NCBI GenBank assembly: GCA_019694435.1
Contig: JAIBBZ010000017.1
Span: 1 to 41,564 of the forward strand
DNA: 41,564 nucleotides
Direction of reading: 5' to 3'
Source: Pirellulales bacterium
Lineage (GTDB): Bacteria > Planctomycetota > Planctomycetia > Pirellulales > JAEUIK01
Under the pieces are notes generated by a model. It did not search any database. It had not been told where the DNA came from and saw only the letters and a list, made by a program, of their open reading frames with translations. Shown here in pieces: positions 32,414-41,023 of the stretch. A program made the position numbers and the translations under genes. Each line of letters starts with the position of its first letter. The first letter of the stretch is position 1.

Positions 32414-32890
32414 TTAGAGGTACATGCCCAGGTAGCCGCCCTGGGCATCGCTGGCAGCTTGCAGCTTGGACATGCGCGCGAGCGTCTGCTCCAAATCGCC
32501 CGCGGCGATATAGCGGTCGAACTCGGCCATCACGGCCCGGCGTACCGACTCGTGAAACCACTGCACGGCCGGCTCGGTCAGCCATTCACAGGTTTCACGC
32601 ACCAGTTCGACGTCGATGTGGGCCGCACTGGTTGCTTCGTCGCTGCTGTCCGTCAGCAAGGTGCCCTCGAAGCGGAACTCGAGCATGCCGAGTGCCGCGT
32701 TGTTTGTCAGCTGGAACACGCATCGGGCATTGTGCAGGTAATAGCTGTTGTGCGTGCCATACCGTGCCAGGTGCGCGGCAATGCGTTCGCACTTTTCCCG
32801 GAACTTCGGCGAGGCGTCCTCGGGTACGTCCAATCGCCCGATGCTGCGCAGCGGCAGGCAATCGAAGCGGATATCAACGGCATTGCTCAT
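32414..32890 (-). CDS. Conserved-looking hypothetical protein (158 aa)
   Basis: I do not recognise the family. The protein starts MSNAVDIRFDCLPLRSIGRL; a GGAAAC lies 8 bases before the ATG. The N-terminal two-thirds alternate strand-like and helical stretches, with a beta-rich piece (CVFQLTNNAALGMLEFRFEG then TLLTDSSDEATSAAHID). The C-terminal third is helical (RRAVMAEFDRYIAAGDLEQT). It has no signal peptide or membrane segment, so it is probably cytoplasmic. It is 98 bases downstream of protein B and 305 bases from the TolC-like gene, so it may belong to the B transcript. Good codon use and length make it a real gene. Confidence 0.75.
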   Translation of the reverse strand: MSNAVDIRFDCLPLRSIGRLDVPEDASPKFREKCERIAAHLARYGTHNSYYLHNARCVFQLTNNAALGMLEFRFEGTLLTDSSDEATSAAHIDVELVRETCEWLTEPAVQWFHESVRRAVMAEFDRYIAAGDLEQTLARMSKLQAASDAQGGYLGMYL

Positions 32891-32988
32891 CGCGAGTTTC
32901 CGGCCCAGGCGAGTCCTACATGGAACAGTGCGTGCCGGGACATTCTATCGCCTGGCGAGTGGGGTCAACCGTCCCCAGCCGTGGCGAT

Positions 32989-35175
32989 CTAGCGCGGCAG
33001 CCCCAGGGCCAACCCGATCACACCCGTGAAGGGAGATGCGGCCGCGGCGGGGGCCGGAGCCTTGCCCGACCCCTTCGGCACCAGCAGCCAACTAGTGGCC
33101 ATCCATCCGTCCTGCGGCGAGAATTCCAGCACGGCCAGTTCGCCTGCATCGGCCAGGCGACCGGTCATGGGAACTTGCGCCAGATCGTAGCGATCTTCGA
33201 AGATCTTGCCGAAACGGCGGATGAGCAACTGCCGGAGCGACGTTTCCTTCAAACTGAGCTTGTCACCCGGTTTGAAGTCCGGTGGCAAGACGTCGATTTC
33301 GCCCTGGCGGACCAGCGAAACCTGGTCGCCGGTACGCTCGACGCGATAGACCGTCGTCACGTTCATGGCCTGGTAGGCCGTTTCGCCCGAGGTGTAGCGG
33401 CTGCCCCGGATGGTGATGGTCACATGGTCGTCATCGAAACGCACCGTGATCGGGCGGCGGCGGGCAAACGTAATCGACCAGGGCTGTTCCCCCTCGCTGC
33501 TGGCAAACTGCCGGGGCACCTCGCCGTAGATCTCTTTGGTCAAACGCTGCATCTCCGCCTCGTCCAGGCGAACGCCGGCTAGCGCCGATTGAGTCAGGTT
33601 GTTGATCATCGTCTCGTGCAGGCGCACGGAGATGTCCGCGTCGCGCCGCAATGCCGGACCGCGGCTGGGCGCGCCGAGCCAGCCCGGGCCTTGTTGCAAC
33701 CAGTCGATCAGCAGCGCGTTGTGCGACGAACGGAAATCAAGCACGGCCGGGAGAGCATGCCGGCGGGCCAGTGCGTAGCGGAACCGTTCGCGGTAAGTCT
33801 GATTGGCTTTCAGAATCGATTCGGCAACGCGTTCCTCCAGCCGCGGAATCAATAGTTTTTCCGCATGCCGGGCACCAATCCATTCGGCCTCGCCTTTGCT
33901 CTTCGCCACGCGCTTCGTCGCCACGCGCCGTACGATGCCTCCGACCAGTCGGCCCTTGGTCGAACCGATGCCCAGGGTCGTCGAGTTGGTCTGTGCGTGC
34001 GCATCGGCGCTCAGGGTGGCCAGGCCGCCGGCGTCGAGGTAAATGGGCTGCAGGGCGGAAAAGTTCGTGCAGGCGGCCGTATGGATGATGGCCGGCCCGT
34101 TCACGCCGACGGTGCGCGAACGCGTTTGCCCCTCGAAGACGGCGTCGAACACGGCATATTGGTCCGAGGGCACCAGGTCGATGCGCACCGCACCGGTGGT
34201 CACGCCGGTGCCATGGATCGAGGTGCCGAGAATCGAGTCGTTCAACGGCGTGACTTCATAGACCGGTTCGGCCATGGCCGCGCTGACGATGCGCTCGGAG
34301 ACGCGCACGAACAAGTTGGCGTGGCCGAAATGGCGGCGAATCTCGCTCAGCAGCCCGCGGGCGTGACGCCGACGCTCGAAAAAGCCCACAACTTCGGACA
34401 GGTCCTCGTACCCTTCGCCGCTCGGCGATTCGAGATACTTCCGCAGGCGGTCGCCAATCACCTTGCGGGCCTGCGCATATTCGGCCTGGGCATCGGCCAC
34501 CCGAGCACTTTGCACCCGGTCAGAATAGGTTTCCAAAGCGGCGGCCACATCGCTGAAGACGCGCATTTCCAGGCCGACATATCCATTGCGGTAGTTCCGC
34601 AGCAAGCGGGCCAGGACGGCGGGGTCCGCCTTGGCGCCGGCCGCAATTTGCTCCTCGAGCGCGTGCCACTCGAGATAGTCCTTCCATTTGCTCCCGTTTT
34701 CTCCGCCGGGGCTCAGATAGGCATCGAGCCGCGTGGCCGCATCGGCGAGTGCCTTTCGTGCACGCTCGACATCGGCTTCGGTCGTAGGAACGAACTGATC
34801 TTCTGCTGAGGCGAACCGCTCCGCGAGCTGGCCCAATTCGATCCGGGGAAAGGTGTCGAGCCAGGCCGCTAGTGCTCTGCGGACCGCTGCGAACCGGGGG
34901 TTCTCCAGGCCGCTCAGTCCGGCGCTGTACTTGCCCAAGATTTGCGACAGGACGACCGGATCGGCGGCGGCCCCTTGGGCGACCTGCCGCTGCAGCTCGG
35001 CCGTGTCGAGAAACTCGCGCCAACGGTCTGCATTCGCCCCTTGGCCGAGCCAGGATTCCTGGCTCGCCAACGCGGAATGAACTGCCTTGCGCGATTCTGG
35101 CTCGGCAGTCTGAGCGGCGGCGCAGACAACGAGGCAATTCGCGATAAGCAACAGCGGGCCGAAAGACCGCATCAT
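32989..35175 (-). CDS. Secreted protein of unknown family ('B'), paralogue of the protein at 15824-18349
   Basis: A 728-residue exported protein: MMRSFGPLLLIANCLVVCAAAQ is a signal peptide and GGAG sits 9 bases before the ATG. Residues 30-109 and 141-218 are two clear copies of a helical module (WREFLDTAELQRQVAQG vs WKDYLEWHALEEQIAAG; VLSQILGKYSAGLSGLE vs VLARLLRNYRNGYVGLE), and a third degenerate copy runs into HANLFVRVS. From about residue 285 to the end it is colinear with protein A: NDSILGTSIHG, NGPAIIHT, the INNLTQS helix region, ITVRFDDD and a final QDGWMATSW. The middle contains Lys/Arg-rich helices (RRVATKRVAKSKG). No catalytic motif is seen. Function unknown; probably a structural or cell-surface component. 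Confidence 0.85.
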   Translation of the reverse strand: MMRSFGPLLLIANCLVVCAAAQTAEPESRKAVHSALASQESWLGQGANADRWREFLDTAELQRQVAQGAAADPVVLSQILGKYSAGLSGLENPRFAAVRRALAAWLDTFPRIELGQLAERFASAEDQFVPTTEADVERARKALADAATRLDAYLSPGGENGSKWKDYLEWHALEEQIAAGAKADPAVLARLLRNYRNGYVGLEMRVFSDVAAALETYSDRVQSARVADAQAEYAQARKVIGDRLRKYLESPSGEGYEDLSEVVGFFERRRHARGLLSEIRRHFGHANLFVRVSERIVSAAMAEPVYEVTPLNDSILGTSIHGTGVTTGAVRIDLVPSDQYAVFDAVFEGQTRSRTVGVNGPAIIHTAACTNFSALQPIYLDAGGLATLSADAHAQTNSTTLGIGSTKGRLVGGIVRRVATKRVAKSKGEAEWIGARHAEKLLIPRLEERVAESILKANQTYRERFRYALARRHALPAVLDFRSSHNALLIDWLQQGPGWLGAPSRGPALRRDADISVRLHETMINNLTQSALAGVRLDEAEMQRLTKEIYGEVPRQFASSEGEQPWSITFARRRPITVRFDDDHVTITIRGSRYTSGETAYQAMNVTTVYRVERTGDQVSLVRQGEIDVLPPDFKPGDKLSLKETSLRQLLIRRFGKIFEDRYDLAQVPMTGRLADAGELAVLEFSPQDGWMATSWLLVPKGSGKAPAPAAAASPFTGVIGLALGLPR
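34522..35088 (-). repeat. Two-copy helical module in protein B
   Basis: Two approximately 80-residue copies (residues 30-109 and 141-218) in tandem, about 40 % identical by eye. The pattern is W+xxL...LxxQxxxGxxxDPxVLxxxLxxYxxGxxGLE. It indicates an internal duplication, not a DNA repeat. Confidence 0.7.
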
Positions 35176-35970
35176 GTGGTCAACTCCACGATCCGTGTGT
35201 TAGAACGTAAGTCCAACGGCGGAAGTCAGTAACAAAGCGTAGGTTCTGGCGGTTCCGGCAGCCGCGCGGGCATCGCAGACAACGCCGGGCGCAGGCCGTA
35301 TAACAGCATTTAAAGCCTGTCCCGCACCGTGCATCTCCCCCGACCTGTGGGACCGACAACTTCCTCCAGAGTTGTGCGACCCTCCAGGATCGCCCAAGCC
35401 TACCAACTCCCAGGGGTTCGGGTCGACTCTTTTAGGTGCCTTGATCTCGCCCGGCGGGTCCGTCGCCGGGGACACGGCTGAGCGTGGGGGCCGTCTGGCG
35501 TCTCGCGCTGCCAAACCGAGAGCGTCCTTCCGGGTGCCACGATTGCGGCAGTGTGACCCCCGGGCTCATCGGAAGCAGTCGCCGCCGCCCGGTCCGTTCA
35601 GCATGCCTTTAACGATCGTTTCGGAGATCGGAAAATCGTCACCGTGGCACGCGGTGAATACGCGCGCCGAGGTGCGTTACTGGAGGTTTGACTTCGGCGT
35701 TCAATCTGCGAAATTGGGGTACGGAGGATCTCCGCAACCTCTTCACGTCGCTTTGTGCCCGTTGTTGGGGAACGAAACCGGGCCTAGCAAGCGCGATCGC
35801 CAGTCTGCGTAGGGCGCAAGGGCGTCCGTGGGCAGGCGTCGCATGCGTTGTTGATCCTACGAACGGGGTGGCCCGAAGCCGTGACCTGTCGGTTACCGCG
35901 AGGCGCTCGGGGTCAAGTTCGCCCTGCGCGTCGGCGGCTCGTTGCCCTGTCCAAGCCCTCAGGAAATGCC
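35176..35970. other. Longest intergenic region (795 bases), between divergent genes
   Basis: It separates protein B (minus) from the TPR gene (plus), so it carries both promoters. A TTGACT at 35688 is a possible plus-strand -35 but lacks a good -10. An ACAACT-(8)-AGTTGT hairpin (35356-35375) holds CCTCC in its loop, the complement of a Shine-Dalgarno sequence. The open frames present have no ribosome-binding site and look like chance frames. A small RNA or long leader cannot be excluded. Confidence 0.45.
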
Positions 35971-37407
35971 ATGACGAAGTTGCCACTCGCCGGTTGCCCG
36001 GGCACATGTGCCAGTTGGTTGTTGCGCGTTGCCATGATTCTGGCACTCGGCTCGATGGCGCCGCGTTTGGCGATCGCGGGCCCTATCGATATCAACGACC
36101 CCGGCGTCGCCAGCCTGCCGACGCAGTCGGATATTCGAGAACTCGACGACGCGATCGAGCGATTCAAGAAATCTGATTTCAAGGGCGCCAAGGCGCTGTT
36201 GGAGATCGCTGCGAAAGAGCATCCGGCGCTGCCGCCGGCCGACATGATGTTCGCGCGGCTGTGCGTCACGGCTGGCATGCTCGCCGAAGCCCGAGATGCG
36301 CTTGAGCAAGCGGTCGAAACCGACCCCTCGTATCCCGATGCGTACTTGATCATCGCTCGGTTGGCGTTTGGCGAAGGTCGCGTCACCGAGGCCGAATTGG
36401 TCTACGCCAAGGCGGCCAATGTTGCCGGCGCTTACAGCGGCGACGAGAAGAAAAAGCGTGACTTCGTCTTACGTGCCGCGCGCGGGCAGGCAGAGGTTGC
36501 GCTGGTGCGCAAGCAGTGGGATGCCGCGCTCAAGTATCTCGACAAGTGCCTCGAAATTGACAACACGGACACGGTGGCCCGCTACAACCGGGGCATCGCG
36601 TTGTTTGGCCTCGACAAGGCGAGTGAGGCGTTCAAGGAATTTGAAACGGCGTATGGCGACGGCAAGGACGAACGCTTTCTGCCGCCGGGCGTTGCGGTCG
36701 CGCGGTTGTATGATCGGGCCGGCAATGCTGCCAAGGCCGATGAATGGCGCCAATTCGCCGCCAAGCGGTCGCCCAATGACCCCAAGACGCATGTGGCGAT
36801 CGCGCAATGGCTCTGGCAGACCGGCAAGCCTGAGCATTTGGAAAACGCCGCCACGCACGCCTTCCGCGCCCTGCAATTGGCCCCCGACATGCTCGAGGCC
36901 AAGATCATCCTGGGCACCGTGCTGCGCTACCGGCGCGAGTTTGCCAAGGCCGAAGAACCGTTGCAATCGGCCGTGACGCAATCGCCGGGCAGCTTTGCCG
37001 CGGCTAATCAACTGGCCCTGGCCTTGTGCGAGCAAGGCGACGAAGCCAAACGCAAAAAGGCGATTGAGCTGGCCCAGCTGAATGCCAATCGCGTCGATGC
37101 GCGTGACCCTCGCCGCGGCGAGGCGATGGCGACCTTGGCCTGGACTCACTATCGCAATGGCCAGACCGAACAGGCCTATCGCTTTATTCGCCAGGCCTAC
37201 GATGTACGGCAGGTTTCTTCCGACACCGCATATTATCTCGCGGTGATCGAATCGACGCGCGGCAACAAAGACCGCTCGCGCCAGTTGCTCAAAGACGCGT
37301 TGGCCGCGGCGGGGCCGTTTGCCTACCGCGACGACGCGACCAAGCTGCTCGACACGCTCGAGCAGGCCAGCGCCGCGGCGACATCGCAGGGGCCCGGCGG
37401 GAACTAA
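35971..37407 (+). CDS. Secreted tetratricopeptide-repeat protein
   Basis: A 478-residue protein. AGGA lies 7 bases before the chosen ATG; an earlier frame adds Arg-rich shadow-like residues. Residues 15-36 make a signal peptide (LLRVAMILALGSMAPRLAIA, cleavage near AIAG). The rest is a chain of TPR pairs, for example RFKKSDFKGAKALLEIAAKE, AYLIIARLAFGEGRVTEAEL, RKQWDAALKYLDKCLEIDN, RYNRGIALFGLDKASEAFKE and YRREFAKAEEPLQSAVTQSP. TPR arrays bind partner proteins; this one probably scaffolds a periplasmic complex. Nothing shows an enzymatic domain. The next gene (DUF11 lipoprotein) is 315 bases downstream in the same direction. Confidence 0.9.
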   Translation: MTKLPLAGCPGTCASWLLRVAMILALGSMAPRLAIAGPIDINDPGVASLPTQSDIRELDDAIERFKKSDFKGAKALLEIAAKEHPALPPADMMFARLCVTAGMLAEARDALEQAVETDPSYPDAYLIIARLAFGEGRVTEAELVYAKAANVAGAYSGDEKKKRDFVLRAARGQAEVALVRKQWDAALKYLDKCLEIDNTDTVARYNRGIALFGLDKASEAFKEFETAYGDGKDERFLPPGVAVARLYDRAGNAAKADEWRQFAAKRSPNDPKTHVAIAQWLWQTGKPEHLENAATHAFRALQLAPDMLEAKIILGTVLRYRREFAKAEEPLQSAVTQSPGSFAAANQLALALCEQGDEAKRKKAIELAQLNANRVDARDPRRGEAMATLAWTHYRNGQTEQAYRFIRQAYDVRQVSSDTAYYLAVIESTRGNKDRSRQLLKDALAAAGPFAYRDDATKLLDTLEQASAAATSQGPGGN

Positions 37408-37722
37408 CGGCCGTCTTCCTCCGAGCCTGCCGGCCGCGATGGCTGTGCGCTTTGTCGGTGGTGGGCCGATTGCGCAGCCGCCGCGCCGGGCGCATCTCCG
37501 GTAAGACCGCAGTCACCGGCGCCAATTCCTTCGCGGTGTTGCGTTTTGTCAACGCACGACGTGGCATCCCGGCCACGTGTTGACCAAACGCATGCTACGT
37601 TTCAGCAGGTGGACTCCGCCTGGGGCGGGGATACTCCGCCTTGCGGCATTGACGCCGCCCGCGACGGTCCGGACGAAAAGTCGGAAGATGCTGAAGCCCC
37701 CTGGGCGGGAAGCCATGGGCTC
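37408..37722. other. Intergenic region with two hairpins
   Basis: 315 bases between the TPR gene and the DUF11 gene. Two stem-loops follow each other: TGCGTT-(5)-AACGCA at 37540-37556 and ACGTGGC-(6)-GCCACGT at 37559-37578. Neither is followed by a T tract. They might be a weak terminator or part of the DUF11 leader. No other feature is seen; the DUF11 frame stays open through the last 177 bases but without a ribosome-binding site. Confidence 0.45.
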
Positions 37723-40494
37723 ATGGTAACCGCTTCCCGAGCACGGTATTCGGGTGCCGTTCGGCATGCGCTCATGGTCTGCGCGCTGGCCGCATCGGGC
37801 TGCGCGCAGCTGCGCGTCAACCCAATCGATCCCAGCCGCCAGAATCTCGCCATCGCTCAAGTGGCGCCGTACGCGGCGCAACAATATCCGCCGGCTGCGC
37901 CCTATGCGCCACCGCCGTTCACCGCGCCACCGTATGTGCCTCCCGCCGGTCAGCCCGGCGCAGCTTCCGCCAATCCGTTTGGCGCACCGCCTGCCGGAGC
38001 CGCGGGCACGGCTCCACAGCCACTGGCGCCGGCCGACCCGAATGCCGCGGCGGTTCCGCCTGCCTTGCCGCCAGGGGCCACGCTGCCGGGTGCCCCTGTC
38101 CCGCCGCCGACGGCGACAGTAACGCCGCCGGCCGCTCCAGCAGCCGCAGGAGCGCTGCCTGGTCTGCCGGTACCGGGGGCCAGCGGGCGGACAAATGTGC
38201 CGGCGCCAACACCGACGAAATTGCGCTCACGACAGCCCGTGGCACTGGCTCTGGCGCCACCACGCTCCTTCGCGCCGGTCGGGACCGAGGTGGTCTTGGT
38301 GGCCGGCGTCACGGGCATCAATGGGGCGTTTCAAACCGACCGCCGCATCGATTGGATGCTCGACGCGGGCGGCGTGGGGCACATCGTGGGCGTCGACGGC
38401 GCCGATCGCTTCTGGATGTTCAAGTGGGGCGATCGCCGGCCGCGCAAGATCGATGCGCTCAGCGCCGTCACCGTGACCTCCACCAGCGGCGTGACCCTGA
38501 CGCGCGGCACACCGCTGCCGTCGGACGACATCATCGTCTATCGCGGGCAGTCGTGGATCAGCGTCAGCTCGCCGGTCGAGGGCACGAGCTATGTGACGGC
38601 CTATGCGCGCGACGTTTACGGCTGGGATGTGCATCATCAATCGGCCACGATCGAGTGGGTCGACGCGCTGTGGGCGTTTCCGCCGCCGGCGGCGAATCCC
38701 GTCGGCACGCGGCACGTCTTCACAACCACGGTTACCCGTCAGTCGACCGGCTCGCCGATCCAGGGCTGGCGAGTGAAATACGAGATTGCCGGCGGACCGT
38801 CCGCAGGGTTTGCCCCGGACGGCGCGCCGAGCATCGAGGTGCCCACGAACGATCTCGGACAAGGCAGCGCTGAGATCTTTCAGCCGCAGCCCGCCTCCGG
38901 CACGAATCAGATCAACGTGACGATTATCCGGCCCCCGGTCGATAACGGCGGCTCGCCGGTAATCATTGCCGCGGGCACGACGTCGAAGTCTTGGAGCGCG
39001 CCGGACATCTCGATTCAAGTCACCGGTCCACCGCAAGGCGCGGCAGGCACCCCGCTCAGCTACCGTGTCGAAGTGGCCAACCGTGGCGCAATCGCCGCCC
39101 GTGGTGCGACGGTGATCAGCGAACTGCCGGCCGGATTGACGTTTGTCTCGAGCAGCCCTCCGCTGACGCCAACCGACAACCGTGTGCAATGGTCGTTGGG
39201 CGATTTGCAGCCTGGCGAAAGCCGCGCTCTCGATCTTTCGCTCCGCGCCGATCAGGCGGGGAGCTTCAACGTGTGTGCCAGCGTGCAGACCTCCGACGGG
39301 CTCACCGCGCAGAACTGCGCGACGACGGCCATCATGGGCGCCGGAGTCGACGTCAGCATGACGGGACCGCAGCAAGCGGTCGTCGGTCAGGACGTGGTCT
39401 TCGACATCCTGGTCAGCAACCGCGGCGCGACGCCGCTGGAAAATCTGTTGTTGGTCGATCGGTTTGACGCCGGATTGCAGCACGAAGTGTCGGCCAGCCC
39501 GATCGAACGTCCCCTGGGGACCTTGGCCGTCGGCCAATCGGTTCCGGTGCAGGTGCGATTCCGCGTGACGCAACCCGGTCAGCTTTGCCACACGGTCGAA
39601 GTGACCGGCGCGGGCGGGGTCTCAGGCTCGGCGCGCGGCTGCGTTACTGCGGTCACGTCGCCCGCGCCAGGCGTCCCCTTGCCGCCTCCGCCGCCGGCGG
39701 GCAGTACACAGCCACCGCCAGGACAGCCTTCGCCCGCTGCGCCGCCCGGCACGACGACCCCCGGCACGGCGAGTGCGGGTCAGGCCAGGGTGCAAATCAC
39801 CAAGACCGGACCCACCCAACGCCCCGCCGGCGGAGTGGCCGAGTTCGTCATCGTCGTGACCAACAGTGGTCCTGTCCCGCTGACCGACGTGAAAATCGTC
39901 GACAACTACGATCCCAGCCTGGTGCCTACGATGGCCACGGCCGGTCGCGAGCTGGTCGGGCAAGACCTGGTGTGGCGGATTCCGCAACTCGGCCCGGGCG
40001 AGGCCCGGAAGCTCGAGGTGCATTGCCGCTGCGACCAACCTGTGGCTCAGGCCTGCAATCGCGTGATCGTCACGGCGGCCGAAGGGGTCCGAGCCGATGC
40101 GCAGGCGTGCTTGTCGGTTGGCGCCGCGCAAAGTGGCGCGACGGTGTCGATTGTCGACCTCAACGATCCCGTCGCCATCAACCAGGAGTTGCAATACGAC
40201 GTGCAAGTCACCAACCCTGGCCAAACGCCCGACCAGGACGTCGTGCTGACTATCGATTTGCCGTCGCAATTGACCCCGGTCACCATCGGCACCGGCGGAC
40301 CGACCGGCTATCGCATCGAAGGCCGGATCGTGCGGTTCCAACCGCTTCCGCAGCTTGCGCCCGGAGAGGTCCGCAACTTCCGTCTGCGCGTGCGCGCAGT
40401 GCAGCCAGGCGCGGTCGAAGTGCGCGCAACGGTTTCCAGCCGGCTTGTACCACAGGGTACGAGCGTGTCGGAGCAGACGACGATTCAACCGTAG
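37723..40494 (+). CDS. Large DUF11-repeat lipoprotein
   Basis: A 923-residue surface lipoprotein. The ATG was chosen because it starts a lipoprotein signal (Arg-containing n-region, hydrophobic core, lipobox AASGC with C27). Residues 45-165 are Ala/Pro/Tyr-rich (PYAPPPFTAPPYVPP style), a disordered linker. A beta-rich domain follows (about 170-420), then four DUF11 (CARDB-like, Ig-fold) repeats starting near residues 427, 541, 689 and 806, each of the type GxxxxxxVxVxNxGxxxxxxVxxxDxLP, and a second Pro-rich linker near 645-686. DUF11 proteins occur on bacterial surfaces and are thought to be structural or adhesive. The 5' frame is open further upstream, so the start is not certain. Confidence 0.85.
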   Translation: MVTASRARYSGAVRHALMVCALAASGCAQLRVNPIDPSRQNLAIAQVAPYAAQQYPPAAPYAPPPFTAPPYVPPAGQPGAASANPFGAPPAGAAGTAPQPLAPADPNAAAVPPALPPGATLPGAPVPPPTATVTPPAAPAAAGALPGLPVPGASGRTNVPAPTPTKLRSRQPVALALAPPRSFAPVGTEVVLVAGVTGINGAFQTDRRIDWMLDAGGVGHIVGVDGADRFWMFKWGDRRPRKIDALSAVTVTSTSGVTLTRGTPLPSDDIIVYRGQSWISVSSPVEGTSYVTAYARDVYGWDVHHQSATIEWVDALWAFPPPAANPVGTRHVFTTTVTRQSTGSPIQGWRVKYEIAGGPSAGFAPDGAPSIEVPTNDLGQGSAEIFQPQPASGTNQINVTIIRPPVDNGGSPVIIAAGTTSKSWSAPDISIQVTGPPQGAAGTPLSYRVEVANRGAIAARGATVISELPAGLTFVSSSPPLTPTDNRVQWSLGDLQPGESRALDLSLRADQAGSFNVCASVQTSDGLTAQNCATTAIMGAGVDVSMTGPQQAVVGQDVVFDILVSNRGATPLENLLLVDRFDAGLQHEVSASPIERPLGTLAVGQSVPVQVRFRVTQPGQLCHTVEVTGAGGVSGSARGCVTAVTSPAPGVPLPPPPPAGSTQPPPGQPSPAAPPGTTTPGTASAGQARVQITKTGPTQRPAGGVAEFVIVVTNSGPVPLTDVKIVDNYDPSLVPTMATAGRELVGQDLVWRIPQLGPGEARKLEVHCRCDQPVAQACNRVIVTAAEGVRADAQACLSVGAAQSGATVSIVDLNDPVAINQELQYDVQVTNPGQTPDQDVVLTIDLPSQLTPVTIGTGGPTGYRIEGRIVRFQPLPQLAPGEVRNFRLRVRAVQPGAVEVRATVSSRLVPQGTSVSEQTTIQP

Positions 40495-40527
40495 CCGATC
40501 GCCGGGCCGGGCGCGTCACGGCGCTTG

Positions 40528-40536
40528 TGCTAGAAT
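40528..40536 (+). promoter_or_regulatory. Extended -10 promoter candidate of the DUF6941-like gene
   Basis: TGC directly followed by TAGAAT is an extended -10 element about 50 bases upstream of the ATG, giving a leader of about 43 nt. There is no clear -35, which is normal for extended -10 promoters. Confidence 0.45.
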
Positions 40537-40585
40537 GCGGGGGCGGGCTTGAGCCTCGCGGTTTCCTCCTACGCGGAAGTGGCGC

Positions 40586-40996
40586 ATGAAACTGGGATTT
40601 GCCTTCGTGGCCCGCGGGGCCGAGGCACACGAAGGCCGACTGCACGTGTTTTCCGGTGATTTCGACACGATCGAGATTGCGCAGTTTCCGACGACCATCG
40701 GGCCCATCTCGCTGGTCATCAAGGTGTGTATGGAGCCGGAGGAGTGCAACCTGCCGCACATCTTGCAGGTACGCCTGCAAGATCCGTCGGGCGGGGCGTA
40801 CCCGGTGGGCCAGCCGATTCAATTGGTTGCCACGCCCAATGTCTTGATGCCCCGGCGTCAGGCAGGCGTCAACGTGATTCTCGACACCACGCTGGCTTGC
40901 CAGGTCGAAGGCGAGCACGTTTACCTGTTCTATGTCGACGGCAAGCAGATTGGCGAGCTGCCGCTCTACGTGCGGCACAGCACTGAGCTTCGTTGA
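40586..40996 (+). CDS. DUF6941-like conserved protein
   Basis: A 136-residue beta-rich protein beginning MKLGFAFVARGAEAHEGRL, with GGAAG 7 bases upstream. The pattern, a short strand then 'G.L.VF.G.FD.I' (LHVFSGDFDTIEIAQFP), then LVIKVCMEPEEC and a C-terminal YLFYVDGKQIGELPLYV, reminds me of DUF6941-type proteins, in which a single beta-sandwich is predicted. The match is from memory, so the family name is tentative. No signal peptide, so probably cytoplasmic. Function unknown. It is followed by the phosphoesterase gene after 27 bases, suggesting one transcript. Confidence 0.75.
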   Translation: MKLGFAFVARGAEAHEGRLHVFSGDFDTIEIAQFPTTIGPISLVIKVCMEPEECNLPHILQVRLQDPSGGAYPVGQPIQLVATPNVLMPRRQAGVNVILDTTLACQVEGEHVYLFYVDGKQIGELPLYVRHSTELR

Positions 40997-41023
40997 CTAG
41001 CCGCCGCGGGAGTACCTGGGTCG

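Noticed and set aside
36011..36060. A possible lipobox-like ending in the TPR protein signal
   Set aside because: No cysteine follows the hydrophobic segment; it is an ordinary signal peptide.
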